From: Arhodomonas sp052060015
Lineage (GTDB): Bacteria; Pseudomonadota; Gammaproteobacteria; Nitrococcales; Nitrococcaceae
Assembly: GCF_052060015.1 (NCBI RefSeq)
Contig: NZ_JBPODZ010000005.1
Coordinates: 62,001-126,000 of the forward strand
DNA: 64,000 nt
Direction of reading: 5' to 3'
The notes under the pieces are model-generated. The model worked only from the letters and a program-made list of their open reading frames with translations. It had not been told where the DNA came from and did not search any database. The translations under genes and the position numbers were made by a program. Positions 15,188 through 24,216 of the stretch are shown in pieces; position 1 is the first letter of the stretch, and the number at the start of each line of letters is the position of its first letter.

Positions 15188-16256
15188 CTTCGAGAAGCGC
15201 CCCGAACCCTCCCGGGCGATGCTCTATGCTGCGCCGCTGATCGCCGGCGCACTGACCCTGGTCTTCGGGCTCATCGTCTTCGCCGCCCTGGGCAAGGCCC
15301 CCCTCAACGCCTTCTACGTATTCTTCATCCAGCCACTGAGCACCCTCTACGGCCTCGGCGAGCTCACCATCAAGGCGGCGCCGCTGATCCTCATCGCCGC
15401 CGGGCTGACCGTGGGCTTCCGTGCCGGGGTCTGGAACATCGGCGCCGAGGGCCAACTCATCCTGGGCGGCATTTGTGCCGGCGTGGTGGCGCTAGCCTTC
15501 CACGGCGTCGACGCCTGGTGGCTGCTGCCGCTGATGCTCGTCGCCGGCACCGCCGGGGGCATGGCCTGGGCGGCGGTACCGGCGCTGCTGCGGACGCGGT
15601 TCAACACCAACGAGATCCTGGTCAGCCTGATGCTGGTCTACGTCGCCGAGCTGCTGCTCGTCTACCTGGTCAACGGTCCGCTGCGCAATCCCGAGGGCTT
15701 CGGCTTCCCGGAGTCGCGCATGTTCCACGAGGCCGCCACCTGGTCACCGCTGATCCTCGGCATCCGTATGAACTTCTCCTTCCTCATCGCCATCGCCGCC
15801 CTGATCGCGCTGTATTTCCTACTCGCCCGGCTGTATCTCGGCTTCCAGATCCGTACCGCGGGGCTCGCCCCGGCCGCCGCCCACTATGCCGGCATCAATG
15901 CCAACCGAATGACCTGGCTGAGCCTGCTGATCGGCGGTGGCGCCGCGGGGCTCGCCGGGGTCAACGAGGTGGCCGGGCCCATCGGCCAGCTGTTGCCGGA
16001 CATCTCACCGGAGTATGGCTTTGCCGCCATCATCGTCGCCTACCTGGGGCGGTTGCACCCGGTCGGCATCCTCTTTGCCGGGCTGCTCATGGCACTGATC
16101 TACCTGGGCGGCGAGACCGCGCAGATCGCGCTGCAGGTCCCGGACTCGGTGACCGGCGTCTTCCAGGGGATGCTGCTGTTCTTCATCCTGGCGGTGGATT
16201 TCTTCGTCAACTTCCGCCTGCGTGTCGCCGGCCGCGGCCGCGAGGGGGTGTCATGA
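15177..16256 (+). CDS. ABC transporter permease 1, nucleoside/nucleobase (BMP) type
   Basis: A 359-residue inner-membrane permease with roughly nine hydrophobic segments. The stretch AGLTVGFRAGVWNIGAEGQ (~82-100) is the conserved core of YufP/NupP-type permeases, and TRFNTNEILVSLMLVYVAE follows. Substrate is probably a purine nucleoside or base, by family only. The start overlaps the ATPase gene, and the stop overlaps permease 2 by 4 nt. Confidence 0.9.
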   Translation: MPVSFEKRPEPSRAMLYAAPLIAGALTLVFGLIVFAALGKAPLNAFYVFFIQPLSTLYGLGELTIKAAPLILIAAGLTVGFRAGVWNIGAEGQLILGGICAGVVALAFHGVDAWWLLPLMLVAGTAGGMAWAAVPALLRTRFNTNEILVSLMLVYVAELLLVYLVNGPLRNPEGFGFPESRMFHEAATWSPLILGIRMNFSFLIAIAALIALYFLLARLYLGFQIRTAGLAPAAAHYAGINANRMTWLSLLIGGGAAGLAGVNEVAGPIGQLLPDISPEYGFAAIIVAYLGRLHPVGILFAGLLMALIYLGGETAQIALQVPDSVTGVFQGMLLFFILAVDFFVNFRLRVAGRGREGVS

Positions 16257-17188
16257 TCGAGATCGCGGGGTTCAACGTAGTCACCTGGCTGGCGGCCACC
16301 CTGGTCATGGGTACGCCGCTGGTGCTCGCGGGGCTCGGCGAGTACATCTCGGAGAAGACCGGGGTACTCAACCTCGGCACCGAGGGGATGATGCTGGTGG
16401 GCGCGGTGAGCGGTTTCATTGCCTTCGTGGAGCTGGATAGCCGCTTCCTCGGCTTCGTGGTGTCAATAGTCGCGGGCGCCGCGATGGCCTTCCTCTTCGC
16501 CGTGCTTACCCAGACCTTCCGGGCGAACCAGGTGGCGTCGGGGCTGGCGCTGACCATCTTCGGGGTGGGGCTGTCGGCCTTCATGGGCCGGCCGTACGAG
16601 GGCGCGGGCATATCCGCCCTCACCAAGGTGGACCTCCCCCTGCTCTCGGAGCTGCCGGTGCTTGGACCCATCCTCTTCCGCCAGGACCCGATGGTCTACG
16701 TCAGCGTCGCCATCGGCATCGCGGTGATCTACTTCACCTACCACACCCGCGCCGGTCTGGTGATGCGCGCGGTGGGCGAGTCCCCCGAATCGGCCCATGC
16801 CATGGGCTATCGGGTGGTTGCCATCCGCTACCTGGCGGTGCTCACCGGCGGCAGCCTCGCCGGCCTCGGCGGGGCCTACATGTCTTTGGTGGAACCCCAC
16901 CTGTGGGTGGAGGGGCTGGTGGCAGGGCGCGGCTGGATCGCGGTGGCGCTGGTGGTCTTCGCCTCCTGGCGCCCGGGGCGGGTGCTGCTGGGGGCCTATC
17001 TCTTCGGCGGCATCACTCGGCTCGGCTTCGAGCTCCAGGGCATGGGCATCCCGATCCCCTCCCAGGCGCTGTCGAGCCTCCCGTATCTGGCCACCATCGT
17101 GGTCCTGGTGATCCTCTCCCGGGATCAGACCAAGCTCCGGCTGAACCGGCCGGCATCACTAACGAAACCGTTCTTCGCCACCGGCTGA
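16253..17188 (+). CDS. ABC transporter permease 2, nucleoside/nucleobase (BMP) type
   Basis: A 311-residue permease, the second half of the membrane channel. GEYISEKTGVLNLGTEGMML (~27-46) is the family signature. The frame is open much further upstream (to 15473), but that part is antisense-like arginine-rich sequence inside permease 1; the ATG at 16253, overlapping the previous stop as ATGA, gives the normal length. The last gene of the operon follows 40 bp later. Confidence 0.91.
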   Translation: MIEIAGFNVVTWLAATLVMGTPLVLAGLGEYISEKTGVLNLGTEGMMLVGAVSGFIAFVELDSRFLGFVVSIVAGAAMAFLFAVLTQTFRANQVASGLALTIFGVGLSAFMGRPYEGAGISALTKVDLPLLSELPVLGPILFRQDPMVYVSVAIGIAVIYFTYHTRAGLVMRAVGESPESAHAMGYRVVAIRYLAVLTGGSLAGLGGAYMSLVEPHLWVEGLVAGRGWIAVALVVFASWRPGRVLLGAYLFGGITRLGFELQGMGIPIPSQALSSLPYLATIVVLVILSRDQTKLRLNRPASLTKPFFATG

Positions 17189-17228
17189 CGGCGACCGCCG
17201 CGGCCGAACCCCCATCAGGAGGAAAACC

Positions 17229-18323
17229 ATGCTGCACCGGAAGATGAAACGCGCGTTGACCACCCTCACCGCCGGCCTTGCGGCGGCCACGTTCTCCGCG
17301 GCGGTCAGCGCCCAGGACGACGGCATCAAGGTGGGCTTCGTCTACGTCAGCCCGATCGGCGACGCGGGCTGGACCTACCAGCACGACCAGGGGCGCAAGG
17401 CCCTGGAGGAAAACCTCGGCGACCGCGTGGAAACGCAATACGTGGAGAACGTCCCCGAGGGCGCGGACGCCGAGCGGGTCATCCAGCAGCTCGCCAGTGG
17501 CGGGGCGGACCTGATCTTCACCACCTCCTTCGGCTACATGAACCCCACCGTCAAGGTGGCCCAACGCTTCCCGGACACGGTCTTCGAGCACGCCACCGGC
17601 TACAAGCGCGCCGAGAACGTGGGCACCTACATGCCCCGGCTCTATGAGGGCCGCTACCTTGCCGGGATGGTCGCCGGCGCCATGACGGAATCCGACCGGC
17701 TCGGCTTCGTCGCCGCCTTCCCCATCCCGGAGGTGATCCGGGCGATCAACGCCTTCACCCGCGGGGCGCGCGCCAGCAATCCGGACGCCACCGTACGGGT
17801 GATCTGGATTAACGCCTGGTACGATCCCTCCAAGGCCCGCCAGGCCGCGGAGACGCTGATGGACCAGGGCGCGGACGTGGTGACCCACCACACCGACTCC
17901 CACGCGGTGGTCCAGGCGGCCGCCGAGCGGGAGAATTACGCCATCGCCTACCATTCCGACATGGCCGCCTACGGCGACGAGTATCACCTGACTTCCGTGG
18001 CCCACCACTGGGGCGACTTCTACACCCAGCGCGCCGAGGAAGTGCTCAACGGCGAGTGGACCTCCCGCAATGTCTGGGGCGGCATCGCCTCCGGCATGGT
18101 GGACATCGGTGATTTCAGCGCCGAGGTCCCGGAGGCCGTGCGCGAGGAGGTGATGGCGGCCCGGCAGGCCATGATCGACGGCGAGCTCCATCCCTTCGCC
18201 GGGCCCGTGATCGCCAAGGACGGCACGGAGAAGGTCGCCGAGGGCGAGACCCTGTCCGACGAGGCCCTGCTCAACATGGACTACTACGTGGAGGGCGTCG
18301 CCTCCGACCTGCCGGAGGACTAA
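17229..18323 (+). CDS. BMP-family substrate-binding protein of the ABC importer
   Basis: A 364-residue periplasmic binding protein of the basic membrane protein (Med/PnrA-like) family. The signal peptide covers about residues 1-28 (ALTTLTAGLAAATFSAAVSA). Family features: KVGFVYVSPIGDAGWTYQHDQG, GADLIFTTSFGYMNP, GRYLAGMVAGAM, and DVVTHHTDSHAVVQAA. Characterised members bind purine nucleosides or bases; ligand here unproven. A strong AGGAGGA site precedes the ATG. Being last in the ATPase-permease-permease-receptor order, it is likely the most abundant product, and the REP-like sequence behind it could protect its mRNA. Confidence 0.91.
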   Translation: MLHRKMKRALTTLTAGLAAATFSAAVSAQDDGIKVGFVYVSPIGDAGWTYQHDQGRKALEENLGDRVETQYVENVPEGADAERVIQQLASGGADLIFTTSFGYMNPTVKVAQRFPDTVFEHATGYKRAENVGTYMPRLYEGRYLAGMVAGAMTESDRLGFVAAFPIPEVIRAINAFTRGARASNPDATVRVIWINAWYDPSKARQAAETLMDQGADVVTHHTDSHAVVQAAAERENYAIAYHSDMAAYGDEYHLTSVAHHWGDFYTQRAEEVLNGEWTSRNVWGGIASGMVDIGDFSAEVPEAVREEVMAARQAMIDGELHPFAGPVIAKDGTEKVAEGETLSDEALLNMDYYVEGVASDLPED

Positions 18324-18336
18324 ACGGCGGGCAATC

Positions 18337-18487
18337 GTTCGCGAGCGGGGCTCGCTCCTACATTGAGGTGTAGGGGCTGGCCCTGCCAGCGGGCGATCGG
18401 CCGCGATTCGCGAGCGGGGCTCGCCCCTACGGCCCTGTAGGAGCCTGCCCCGCAGGCGAAGGGTTCGCGGGCCCCGCGGGCGAGCGA
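18337..18487. repeat. REP/BIME-like cluster of GC-rich palindromic repeats
   Basis: Between two convergent genes lie at least four related units. TTCGCGAGCGGGGCTCGCTCCTA begins at 18338 and a near copy ending CCCCTAC at 18407-18430 (the shared core is GCGAGCGGGGCTCGC). A variant, GTAGGGGC...GCCAGCGGGCGAT, occupies 18370-18397, an inverted relative TGTAGGAGCC...CAGGCGAA lies at 18436-18460, and a partial unit lies at 18464-18487. Each can fold into a hairpin. Such elements are typically scattered in gammaproteobacterial intergenic space and are mobilised by REP-associated transposases elsewhere. Confidence 0.8.
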
Positions 18488-18519
18488 GTACACCCGCGCG
18501 GTGGCGGGTCGCCGCCGCG

Positions 18520-20709
18520 CTAACAGGCCTCCAAGTTGGCGTAGGCCGCGACCAGCCACTTGGTACCCGCGGCGTCGAAGTGGACCTGGATGCGGGCGCC
18601 GGCGCCGTTCCCTTCCAGGGTGAGCACGGTACCCTCGCCGAACTTCCGGTGCTGGACCCGCTGGCCTAGCTGGAAGGGCACACTGGCCTCCGCTTCGGGT
18701 TCCACCGCAGGTCCAGATACCGCCGCGCGGACACCGGGACCACTCACTGCAAAGCGGGCACGGATCTCCTCGACGAGCTCCGGCGGCAGCTCGTCGACGA
18801 ACCGAGAGGGGACGGTGTATTCATCGCGACCGTGCAGCCGCCGCCGCTCCGCGTGGCTGAGCAACAGCCGCTCCTGGGCGCGGGTAATGCCCACGTAGGC
18901 CAGCCGCCTCTCCTCCTCGAGCCGGCCCGGCTCGTCCAGGGACATACGATGGGGGAACAGCCCCTCCTCCATACCGGCCAGGAACACCACCCGAAACTCC
19001 AGTCCCTTGGCGGAGTGCAGGGTCATCAGCTGCACGCAGTCGTCCCAGTCCCCGCCCTGCCCCTCGCCGGCCTCGAGCGCGGCATGGGCGAGAAAGGCGG
19101 TGATAGGGTCCATATCCTCCGGGATCTCGCCCTCCTGCTCGAAGGTCCGCGCCGCGCTGATGAGCTCGTCCAGGTTCTCGATACGGTCCTGGGCGCGCTC
19201 TGAACCCTCACGCTGCAAGGCGCCCCGCAGGCCGCTCGCCGTAAGCACCGCCTCCACCTGCTCGGGCAGCACCAAGCCGTCGAGCTGCGCCGCCAGGCCC
19301 TCCACCAGCTCCAGGAAGCCGGCCACGGCGCGGGCAGCACGCCCGCCAAGGCCGCCGGCGGAAACCAGCGCACGGGCGGCATCCCATAGGCTGCGCCCCT
19401 GCTCCCGGGCCGCTGTTCGCAGTGCCTCGACCGTCCGCGCCCCGATCCCCCGGGCCGGGGTGTTGATCACCCGCTCGAGCGAGGCGTCGTCATGGCGGTT
19501 GTCCACCAGGCGCAGATAGGCAAGGGCGTCCTTGATCTCGGCGCGCTCGAAGAATCGCAGCCCGCCGTAGACCCGATAGGGGATGCGGTGGCCGATGAGC
19601 GCCTCCTCGAAGCTCCGGGACTGGGCGTTGGAGCGATAGAGGATGGCGAAATCGCCGCGGGCATAACCCTCCGATTCGGTCATGGCGCGGATACGCTCGA
19701 CCACGAAGCGGGCCTCATCCTGTTCGTTGAACGCCGCGTACACCCGGATCGGCTCGCCGCGGGCCCCCTCGGTCCACAGGGACTTGCCCAGGCGGTCATG
19801 GTTGTGGATGATGAGGTGATTGGCGGCATCCAGGATGGTGCCGGTGGAGCGGTAATTCTGCTCCAGGCGCAGCACCCGCGTGTCCGGATAGTCACGCTGG
19901 AGACGCTGCAGGTTCTCCACCCGGGCACCGCGCCAGCCATAGATGGACTGATCGTCATCGCCGACCACGAAGACGTCGGCGTCGTCGCCGGCGATCAGCC
20001 GCAACCAGTCGTATTGGATGCCGTTGGTGTCCTGGAACTCATCGATGAGCACGTGACGGAAGCGCCGCCGATAGTGGCCGAGGAGCTCCGCGTTACCACG
20101 CAGCAGCTCGCAGCAGCGCAGCAGCAACTCCGCGAAATCCACCACGCCGGCGCTGCGGCAGGCCTGCTCGTAGGCCTCGTAGACCTGGCCCATTTCGGCG
20201 ACGTAGGCATCCTCGGTGTCAAGACTGGCGGGGCGCACGCCCTGGTCCTTGCGTGCATTGATGAAGCCCTGGACCTGACGCACCGGGTAGCGCTTGTCGT
20301 CCACGCCGAGCTCGCGCATCACCCGCCGGACCAGGCGGCGCTGGTCCTCGCTGTCGAGGATCTGAAAGCCCCGGGGCAGGCCGGCCTCGTCGGCGTGCAA
20401 CCTCAGCAGTCGGTGGGCGATGCCGTGGAAGGTACCCACCCACATGCCGCCGCCGCTGATGCCCAGCAGGCCCTCAATGCGGCCACGCATCTCACCGGCG
20501 GCCTTGTTGGTGAAGGTCACCGCCAGGACCGACCAGGGCGAGGCGCCATGTACCCGCACCAACCAGGCGGCCCGATGGGTGAGCACGCGGGTCTTGCCGC
20601 TGCCCGCCCCGGCCAGCACCAGGGCATGACCGAGCGGCACGCCCACCGCCTCGCGCTGGGCGTCGTTGAGGGGATCGATGAGATCCGAGACGTCGTCTAG
20701 GGCTTCCAT
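18520..20709 (-). CDS. uvrD: DNA helicase II (UvrD)
   Basis: A 729-residue superfamily 1A 3'-5' helicase for excision and mismatch repair and for clearing RecA filaments. Motif I AGAGSGKTRVL (~34-44), Ia TFTNKAA, II LIDEFQDTN, III VVGDDDQSIYGWRGA, IV QNYRST, V LMTLHSAKGLEFRVVF, VI YVGITRAQERL. The C-terminus (VQHRKFGEGTVL) is the UvrD-type tail that binds RNA polymerase. Start: the ATG at 20709 (MEALDDVSDLIDPLNDAQ) matches UvrD; an in-frame ATG at 20742 adds 11 residues. It lies 38 bp behind oxyR on the same strand. Confidence 0.95.
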   Translation of the reverse strand: MEALDDVSDLIDPLNDAQREAVGVPLGHALVLAGAGSGKTRVLTHRAAWLVRVHGASPWSVLAVTFTNKAAGEMRGRIEGLLGISGGGMWVGTFHGIAHRLLRLHADEAGLPRGFQILDSEDQRRLVRRVMRELGVDDKRYPVRQVQGFINARKDQGVRPASLDTEDAYVAEMGQVYEAYEQACRSAGVVDFAELLLRCCELLRGNAELLGHYRRRFRHVLIDEFQDTNGIQYDWLRLIAGDDADVFVVGDDDQSIYGWRGARVENLQRLQRDYPDTRVLRLEQNYRSTGTILDAANHLIIHNHDRLGKSLWTEGARGEPIRVYAAFNEQDEARFVVERIRAMTESEGYARGDFAILYRSNAQSRSFEEALIGHRIPYRVYGGLRFFERAEIKDALAYLRLVDNRHDDASLERVINTPARGIGARTVEALRTAAREQGRSLWDAARALVSAGGLGGRAARAVAGFLELVEGLAAQLDGLVLPEQVEAVLTASGLRGALQREGSERAQDRIENLDELISAARTFEQEGEIPEDMDPITAFLAHAALEAGEGQGGDWDDCVQLMTLHSAKGLEFRVVFLAGMEEGLFPHRMSLDEPGRLEEERRLAYVGITRAQERLLLSHAERRRLHGRDEYTVPSRFVDELPPELVEEIRARFAVSGPGVRAAVSGPAVEPEAEASVPFQLGQRVQHRKFGEGTVLTLEGNGAGARIQVHFDAAGTKWLVAAYANLEAC

Positions 20710-20747
20710 GCGCTGGGATTGTAGCAAACGCGGGGATGGCACCGGCC

Positions 20748-21689
20748 CTAGGCCACGGCCTCCACGCCCTCGCCGGCGAGGGCCCGCACGGCGTCGAGGC
20801 CACGGATGATCTCCGCGATGGCCCGGACGGTGGGCTCCCGTGCCGAGCCCTTGCGCCAGTACAACGCCATCTCCCGGCTCGGGCGCACGTCGTCGAAGCG
20901 GCGCAGCACCACGGCACTACCCTCCGGGAGACCGGAGGCCGCCTTCGCCGCCAGGGCCGGCAGCAGGGTTATGCCGGCACCGGCCGCCACCATCTGCCGC
21001 AGGGTCTCCATGCTGGTGGCGCGGAAACCCGTATCCTCACTGGCACCGACCATGTTGCAGACATCCAGTGCCTGGTCGCGCAGGCAGTGCCCCTCCTCGA
21101 GGAGCAGGATGTGCTCGGACTCGATATCCCGTAACTCCAGGCGCTCCTTCTCCGCCAGGGGGTGATCCTCCGGTACCGCCAGGTAGAAGGGTTCATGGAA
21201 GAGGCTCGCCTGCAGCAGCCCCTCCCCGGGCACCGGTACGGCCATCACCGCGGCATCCAGCTCGCCACGCCGCAGGCGCTCCAGCAACTCCGCGGTCTGC
21301 TGCTCGTAGAGCAGCGGGCGCAGCCGCGGGTAGGCCTCGCGCAGCGGCGGGATGAGATGGGGCAGCAGATAGGGACCGATGGTGGGAATAAGGCCGAGCC
21401 GGAGGTCCCCCACCATGGGATCACCAGCGGCCCGCGCGGTATCCACGATATCCGAGACCTCATTGAGGACATGCCGCGCCCGCTCGGCGATCATCTTCCC
21501 CGTCGGGGTCAGCATGACCTGCTTATTGGTGCGCTCGACGAGTTGCACCCCGAGATACTGCTCCAGCTTCTTGATCTGGGTGCTCAGCGTCGGCTGACTG
21601 ACATAACAGGCCGCTGCCGCCCTGCCGAAATGCCGGTGGTCGGCCACGGCGACCAGGTAGCGGAGATCCCGGAAATTGATGTGAACCAT
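20748..21689 (-). CDS. oxyR: Hydrogen peroxide-sensing regulator OxyR
   Basis: A 313-residue LysR-type regulator. The N-terminal winged helix-turn-helix (LRYLVAVADHRHFGRAAAACYVSQPTLSTQIKKLE) precedes the sensor domain. The peroxide switch is intact: LLLEEGHCLRDQALDVC carries both cysteines in the C-X8-C spacing of E. coli Cys199/Cys208, which separates OxyR from CbbR, CysB and other LysR proteins. An upstream ATG (21707) adds six residues; MVHINFRDLRYL at 21689 resembles the family start. A 10-bp dyad immediately upstream is a likely autoregulatory site. Confidence 0.92.
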   Translation of the reverse strand: MVHINFRDLRYLVAVADHRHFGRAAAACYVSQPTLSTQIKKLEQYLGVQLVERTNKQVMLTPTGKMIAERARHVLNEVSDIVDTARAAGDPMVGDLRLGLIPTIGPYLLPHLIPPLREAYPRLRPLLYEQQTAELLERLRRGELDAAVMAVPVPGEGLLQASLFHEPFYLAVPEDHPLAEKERLELRDIESEHILLLEEGHCLRDQALDVCNMVGASEDTGFRATSMETLRQMVAAGAGITLLPALAAKAASGLPEGSAVVLRRFDDVRPSREMALYWRKGSAREPTVRAIAEIIRGLDAVRALAGEGVEAVA

Positions 21690-21694
21690 CTCGA

Positions 21695-21730
21695 CCCTAT
21701 CAATCAAAGTCTATGAACCAATTGATAGGG
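21695..21730. promoter_or_regulatory. 10-bp perfect dyad upstream of oxyR (operator candidate)
   Basis: CCCTATCAAT (21695-21704) and ATTGATAGGG (21721-21730) are perfect inverted repeats separated by 16 bp, starting 5 bp before the oxyR ATG. The CTATC/GATAG half-site letters are those of OxyR sites, but the spacing does not follow the ATAG-N7-CTAT pattern exactly. Autoregulation is inferred. Confidence 0.6.
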
Positions 21731-21770
21731 ATTATTCTAGCCCCCCAAGGCCATGGTGCCTAGTAGCGGG

Positions 21771-22433
21771 TCAGTGGCCCTCCAGCGCCTCCTCCGAGGC
21801 CACCCGCTCCCGGAAATCCGGATGGGCAAGGACACTGCGCACCAGCTGCGAGACGTTGTCCACCTCCATCTTGTGCAACACCCGGGCGCGGTGAATCTCC
21901 ACGGTACGGGTGGAGCAGTTGAGCTCCCGGGCGACGATCTTGTTCACCTTTCCCTCGACGAGCTTGTCCATCACCTCGCGCTCGCGGGGCGTCAGCAGGC
22001 GCAGGCGATCATCGAGCTCGCGGGTACGGGCCAGCTCGCTACGGCGTTCCGCGTCGATGGCCAGGGCCCGATCCACGCAGTCCAGCACCGACTGCTCACT
22101 GAAGGGCTTCTCGAGGAAGTCCAGGGCGCCGTTACGTACCGCCCGCACGGCCATGGGGATGTCGCCGTGCCCGGAGATGAAGATCACCGGCAGGTGGAAG
22201 CCACGTCGGGCGAGCTCGCCGTGGGCGGTGAGCCCGTTCATGCCCGGAAGGCGCACGTCCAGTATCAGGCAGCCGGGGCGCTCGGGGTCGCACTCGGCGA
22301 GGAATTCGTCGGCGCTGGCCCAGGTTTCCACCGGACGGCCCACCGCGCTCAGCAGCAGGGCCAGGGAATCGCGCACATCCGGGTCATCGTCCACCACGAA
22401 CACCGTGGGCTGGATATCATCCTTGCTCGGCAT
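21771..22433 (-). CDS. FixJ-type response regulator
   Basis: A 220-residue two-domain regulator. Receiver (~8-125): acidic DDDPDVRD pocket, phospho-acceptor Asp in LILDVRLPGMNG (~59), Thr/Ser switch replaced by FISGHGD (Ser), Lys in FLEKPF. C-terminal LuxR-type helix-turn-helix (~150-205): LTPREREVMDKLVEGKVNKIVARELNCSTRTVEIHRA cut by a short linker. Such proteins act as FixJ/TtrR/DctR-like activators. Start ATG 22433 chosen over 22487 because the extra N-terminus is not receiver-like. It overlaps its partner kinase by 17 nt. The gap to oxyR is 81 bp. Confidence 0.88.
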   Translation of the reverse strand: MPSKDDIQPTVFVVDDDPDVRDSLALLLSAVGRPVETWASADEFLAECDPERPGCLILDVRLPGMNGLTAHGELARRGFHLPVIFISGHGDIPMAVRAVRNGALDFLEKPFSEQSVLDCVDRALAIDAERRSELARTRELDDRLRLLTPREREVMDKLVEGKVNKIVARELNCSTRTVEIHRARVLHKMEVDNVSQLVRSVLAHPDFRERVASEEALEGH

Positions 22434-24081
22434 CGCTCGGCCTCCCGTCGGCTCTCGGCAGATCGAAACGGAACAGCGCCCCGCCACCGGGACGCTCGGT
22501 CACGCTCAGGTGGCCCTCATGGTGCTCGATAATTGAGCGACTGATGGAAAGCCCCAGGCCCATGCCGCCCCCACGCCCGGTGACGAAGGGCTCAAACAGG
22601 CTTTCCCGCACGCCCTCCGGCACACCCGGCCCCGTATCCGCAACGCTGACCACCACGCGCTCCCCGCCGTCGCGGCGGGTGCGGATCTCCAGGCGCCGTC
22701 GCTCCCGGGGGGTCTCGCGGAGCGCCTCCACCGCGTTGCGCACGAGATTGACGAGCACCTGGTGGATCTGCACCGGTGCGACGCGTACGGCGGGCTCCTC
22801 CGGGTCCAGGTCCAACTCCACCCGTACCCCGGCCTGACGCAGCGTGGCCGCGGTGAGCTCCAGGCCGTCCCGGACCAGGATATTGACGTCCACCGCCTCG
22901 GTCCGCGGCGGCTCGCCACTGACGAAGCCCCGCATCTGACGGATGATGCCGCCGGCACGGCGGGAATTATCGTCCAGTCGCTCCAGCGCCCGGACCAGGG
23001 TCGGATCGGCGTCGGCGTCAAGGAGGTGCCGCGCCGCCTGGGCATAGGTGGCAATGGCGCAGAGGGGCTGGTTGAGCTCATGGGCGAGCCCGCCGGCCAT
23101 CTCCCCCATGGCACTGACGCGCCCGGCGTGGGAGAGCTCGTGCAGATACTCCCGTGCCTGCTCCTCCGCAAGGCGGCGCCCAGCAATGGTGGCCGCCAGG
23201 AGCAGTCCCGTAAGGCTGACCATGGCCAGGTGGGCGTGCAGGGAGAGCAGCTCGTAGCGCAGGCCGCCGTCGGCGAAGGGCCCGCTCTCCGCGGCGGTGA
23301 AGCCCACGGCGACGCCAGCGTGGATCAGCAGCAGCCAGGCGGTCAGCGCCGGGCCAAAGCGCATGGCCGCCCAGATCACCAAGGGGAAGATGGCGTAGGA
23401 CAGCGGCCGCCCGAGCATGGCGTCGGGGGGAAGGAGATCGCCGTAAATGATCCCTCCCGCCACCACGGTAGCCGCCACCAGTACCGTCGCCTCCGCCATG
23501 AGACGACCCGTCGCGGGACGAGGGGGCGCCACCAGCAGCGCCGGTGCGAGCAGGAGGATGCCCATGAAATCCGCCACCCAGCAGATCCACCAGAGGGAGG
23601 CGAAGCCCTGCCACTGGGTCATACCGGCAAGCCACAGTACCCCCGAGCCCACCAGCGAGCTCGCGACGCTGGCAGGCAGGGCCCCCACGAGCAGGAAACG
23701 GAGTACATCACCGGGGCGGTCCAGCTGGAAGCGCACGCGGGCACGGGCCAGCAGCATGGCGCCCAGCCAGGCCGCGGCGAACACGCCCAGGGCGACGGAG
23801 AGACCGACCAACGCGGTGTGCCCCTGGCCGATATGGGTCAGGAACGCCCCCATAGCGGCGCCGGCCGCCGCGGGCACGCCGAGCCGGCAGGTCAGCGCCA
23901 GGGCGAGCCCGGCCCCCGGCCAGAGCAGGCTGACGTTCGCGCGCTCCAGCAGGAACAACATCCCCACCTGGGCAGCCAGCCAATAGCAAACCGCCGCCAG
24001 GGCGATCACCCCCGCGATCTGAAGGCCCGGAGCGACAGGGACTCCGGCGGTACCCATGAGCGGCATGCGATGGATCATCAT
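22417..24081 (-). CDS. MASE1-domain sensor histidine kinase
   Basis: 554 residues. The N-terminal ~300 residues form a MASE1-like membrane sensor of about eight helices (LLERANVSLLWPGAGLALAL, LWWICWVADFMGILLLAPALL). There is no PAS domain. The kinase core follows: H-box AGGLAHELNQPLCAIATYAQ (His ~336), N-box LVNLVRNAVEAL, G1 VADTGPGVPEG, and G2 GLGLSISRSIIEHHEG. MASE1 ligands are mostly unknown. With the FixJ-type regulator it forms a complete two-component pair; its targets are not evident, but oxyR and uvrD lie directly downstream. Confidence 0.88.
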   Translation of the reverse strand: MMIHRMPLMGTAGVPVAPGLQIAGVIALAAVCYWLAAQVGMLFLLERANVSLLWPGAGLALALTCRLGVPAAAGAAMGAFLTHIGQGHTALVGLSVALGVFAAAWLGAMLLARARVRFQLDRPGDVLRFLLVGALPASVASSLVGSGVLWLAGMTQWQGFASLWWICWVADFMGILLLAPALLVAPPRPATGRLMAEATVLVAATVVAGGIIYGDLLPPDAMLGRPLSYAIFPLVIWAAMRFGPALTAWLLLIHAGVAVGFTAAESGPFADGGLRYELLSLHAHLAMVSLTGLLLAATIAGRRLAEEQAREYLHELSHAGRVSAMGEMAGGLAHELNQPLCAIATYAQAARHLLDADADPTLVRALERLDDNSRRAGGIIRQMRGFVSGEPPRTEAVDVNILVRDGLELTAATLRQAGVRVELDLDPEEPAVRVAPVQIHQVLVNLVRNAVEALRETPRERRRLEIRTRRDGGERVVVSVADTGPGVPEGVRESLFEPFVTGRGGGMGLGLSISRSIIEHHEGHLSVTERPGGGALFRFDLPRADGRPSDAEQG

Positions 24082-24216
24082 GACCGCAGTCTAGCCAGCG
24101 GCCCCTCGCCCACCAATACGTAGTCCCCACAATGGCCTATGTAGTGGCGCGAATGGCGGCACCGGCCTCATCGCGTAGCCTGGATCACAATGACGCTGTC
24201 CACTCGGGGAGGAGCC

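Noticed and set aside
15473..16252. 260-codon upstream extension of permease 2
   Set aside because: It overlaps permease 1 out of frame and is Arg/Ala-rich; the ATG at 16253 overlaps the previous stop and gives the correct family length.
24082..24216. Missing bufB/bufC partners squeezed between the kinase gene and the bufferin-type gene
   Set aside because: The gap is only 135 bp and has no coding frame of suitable size.
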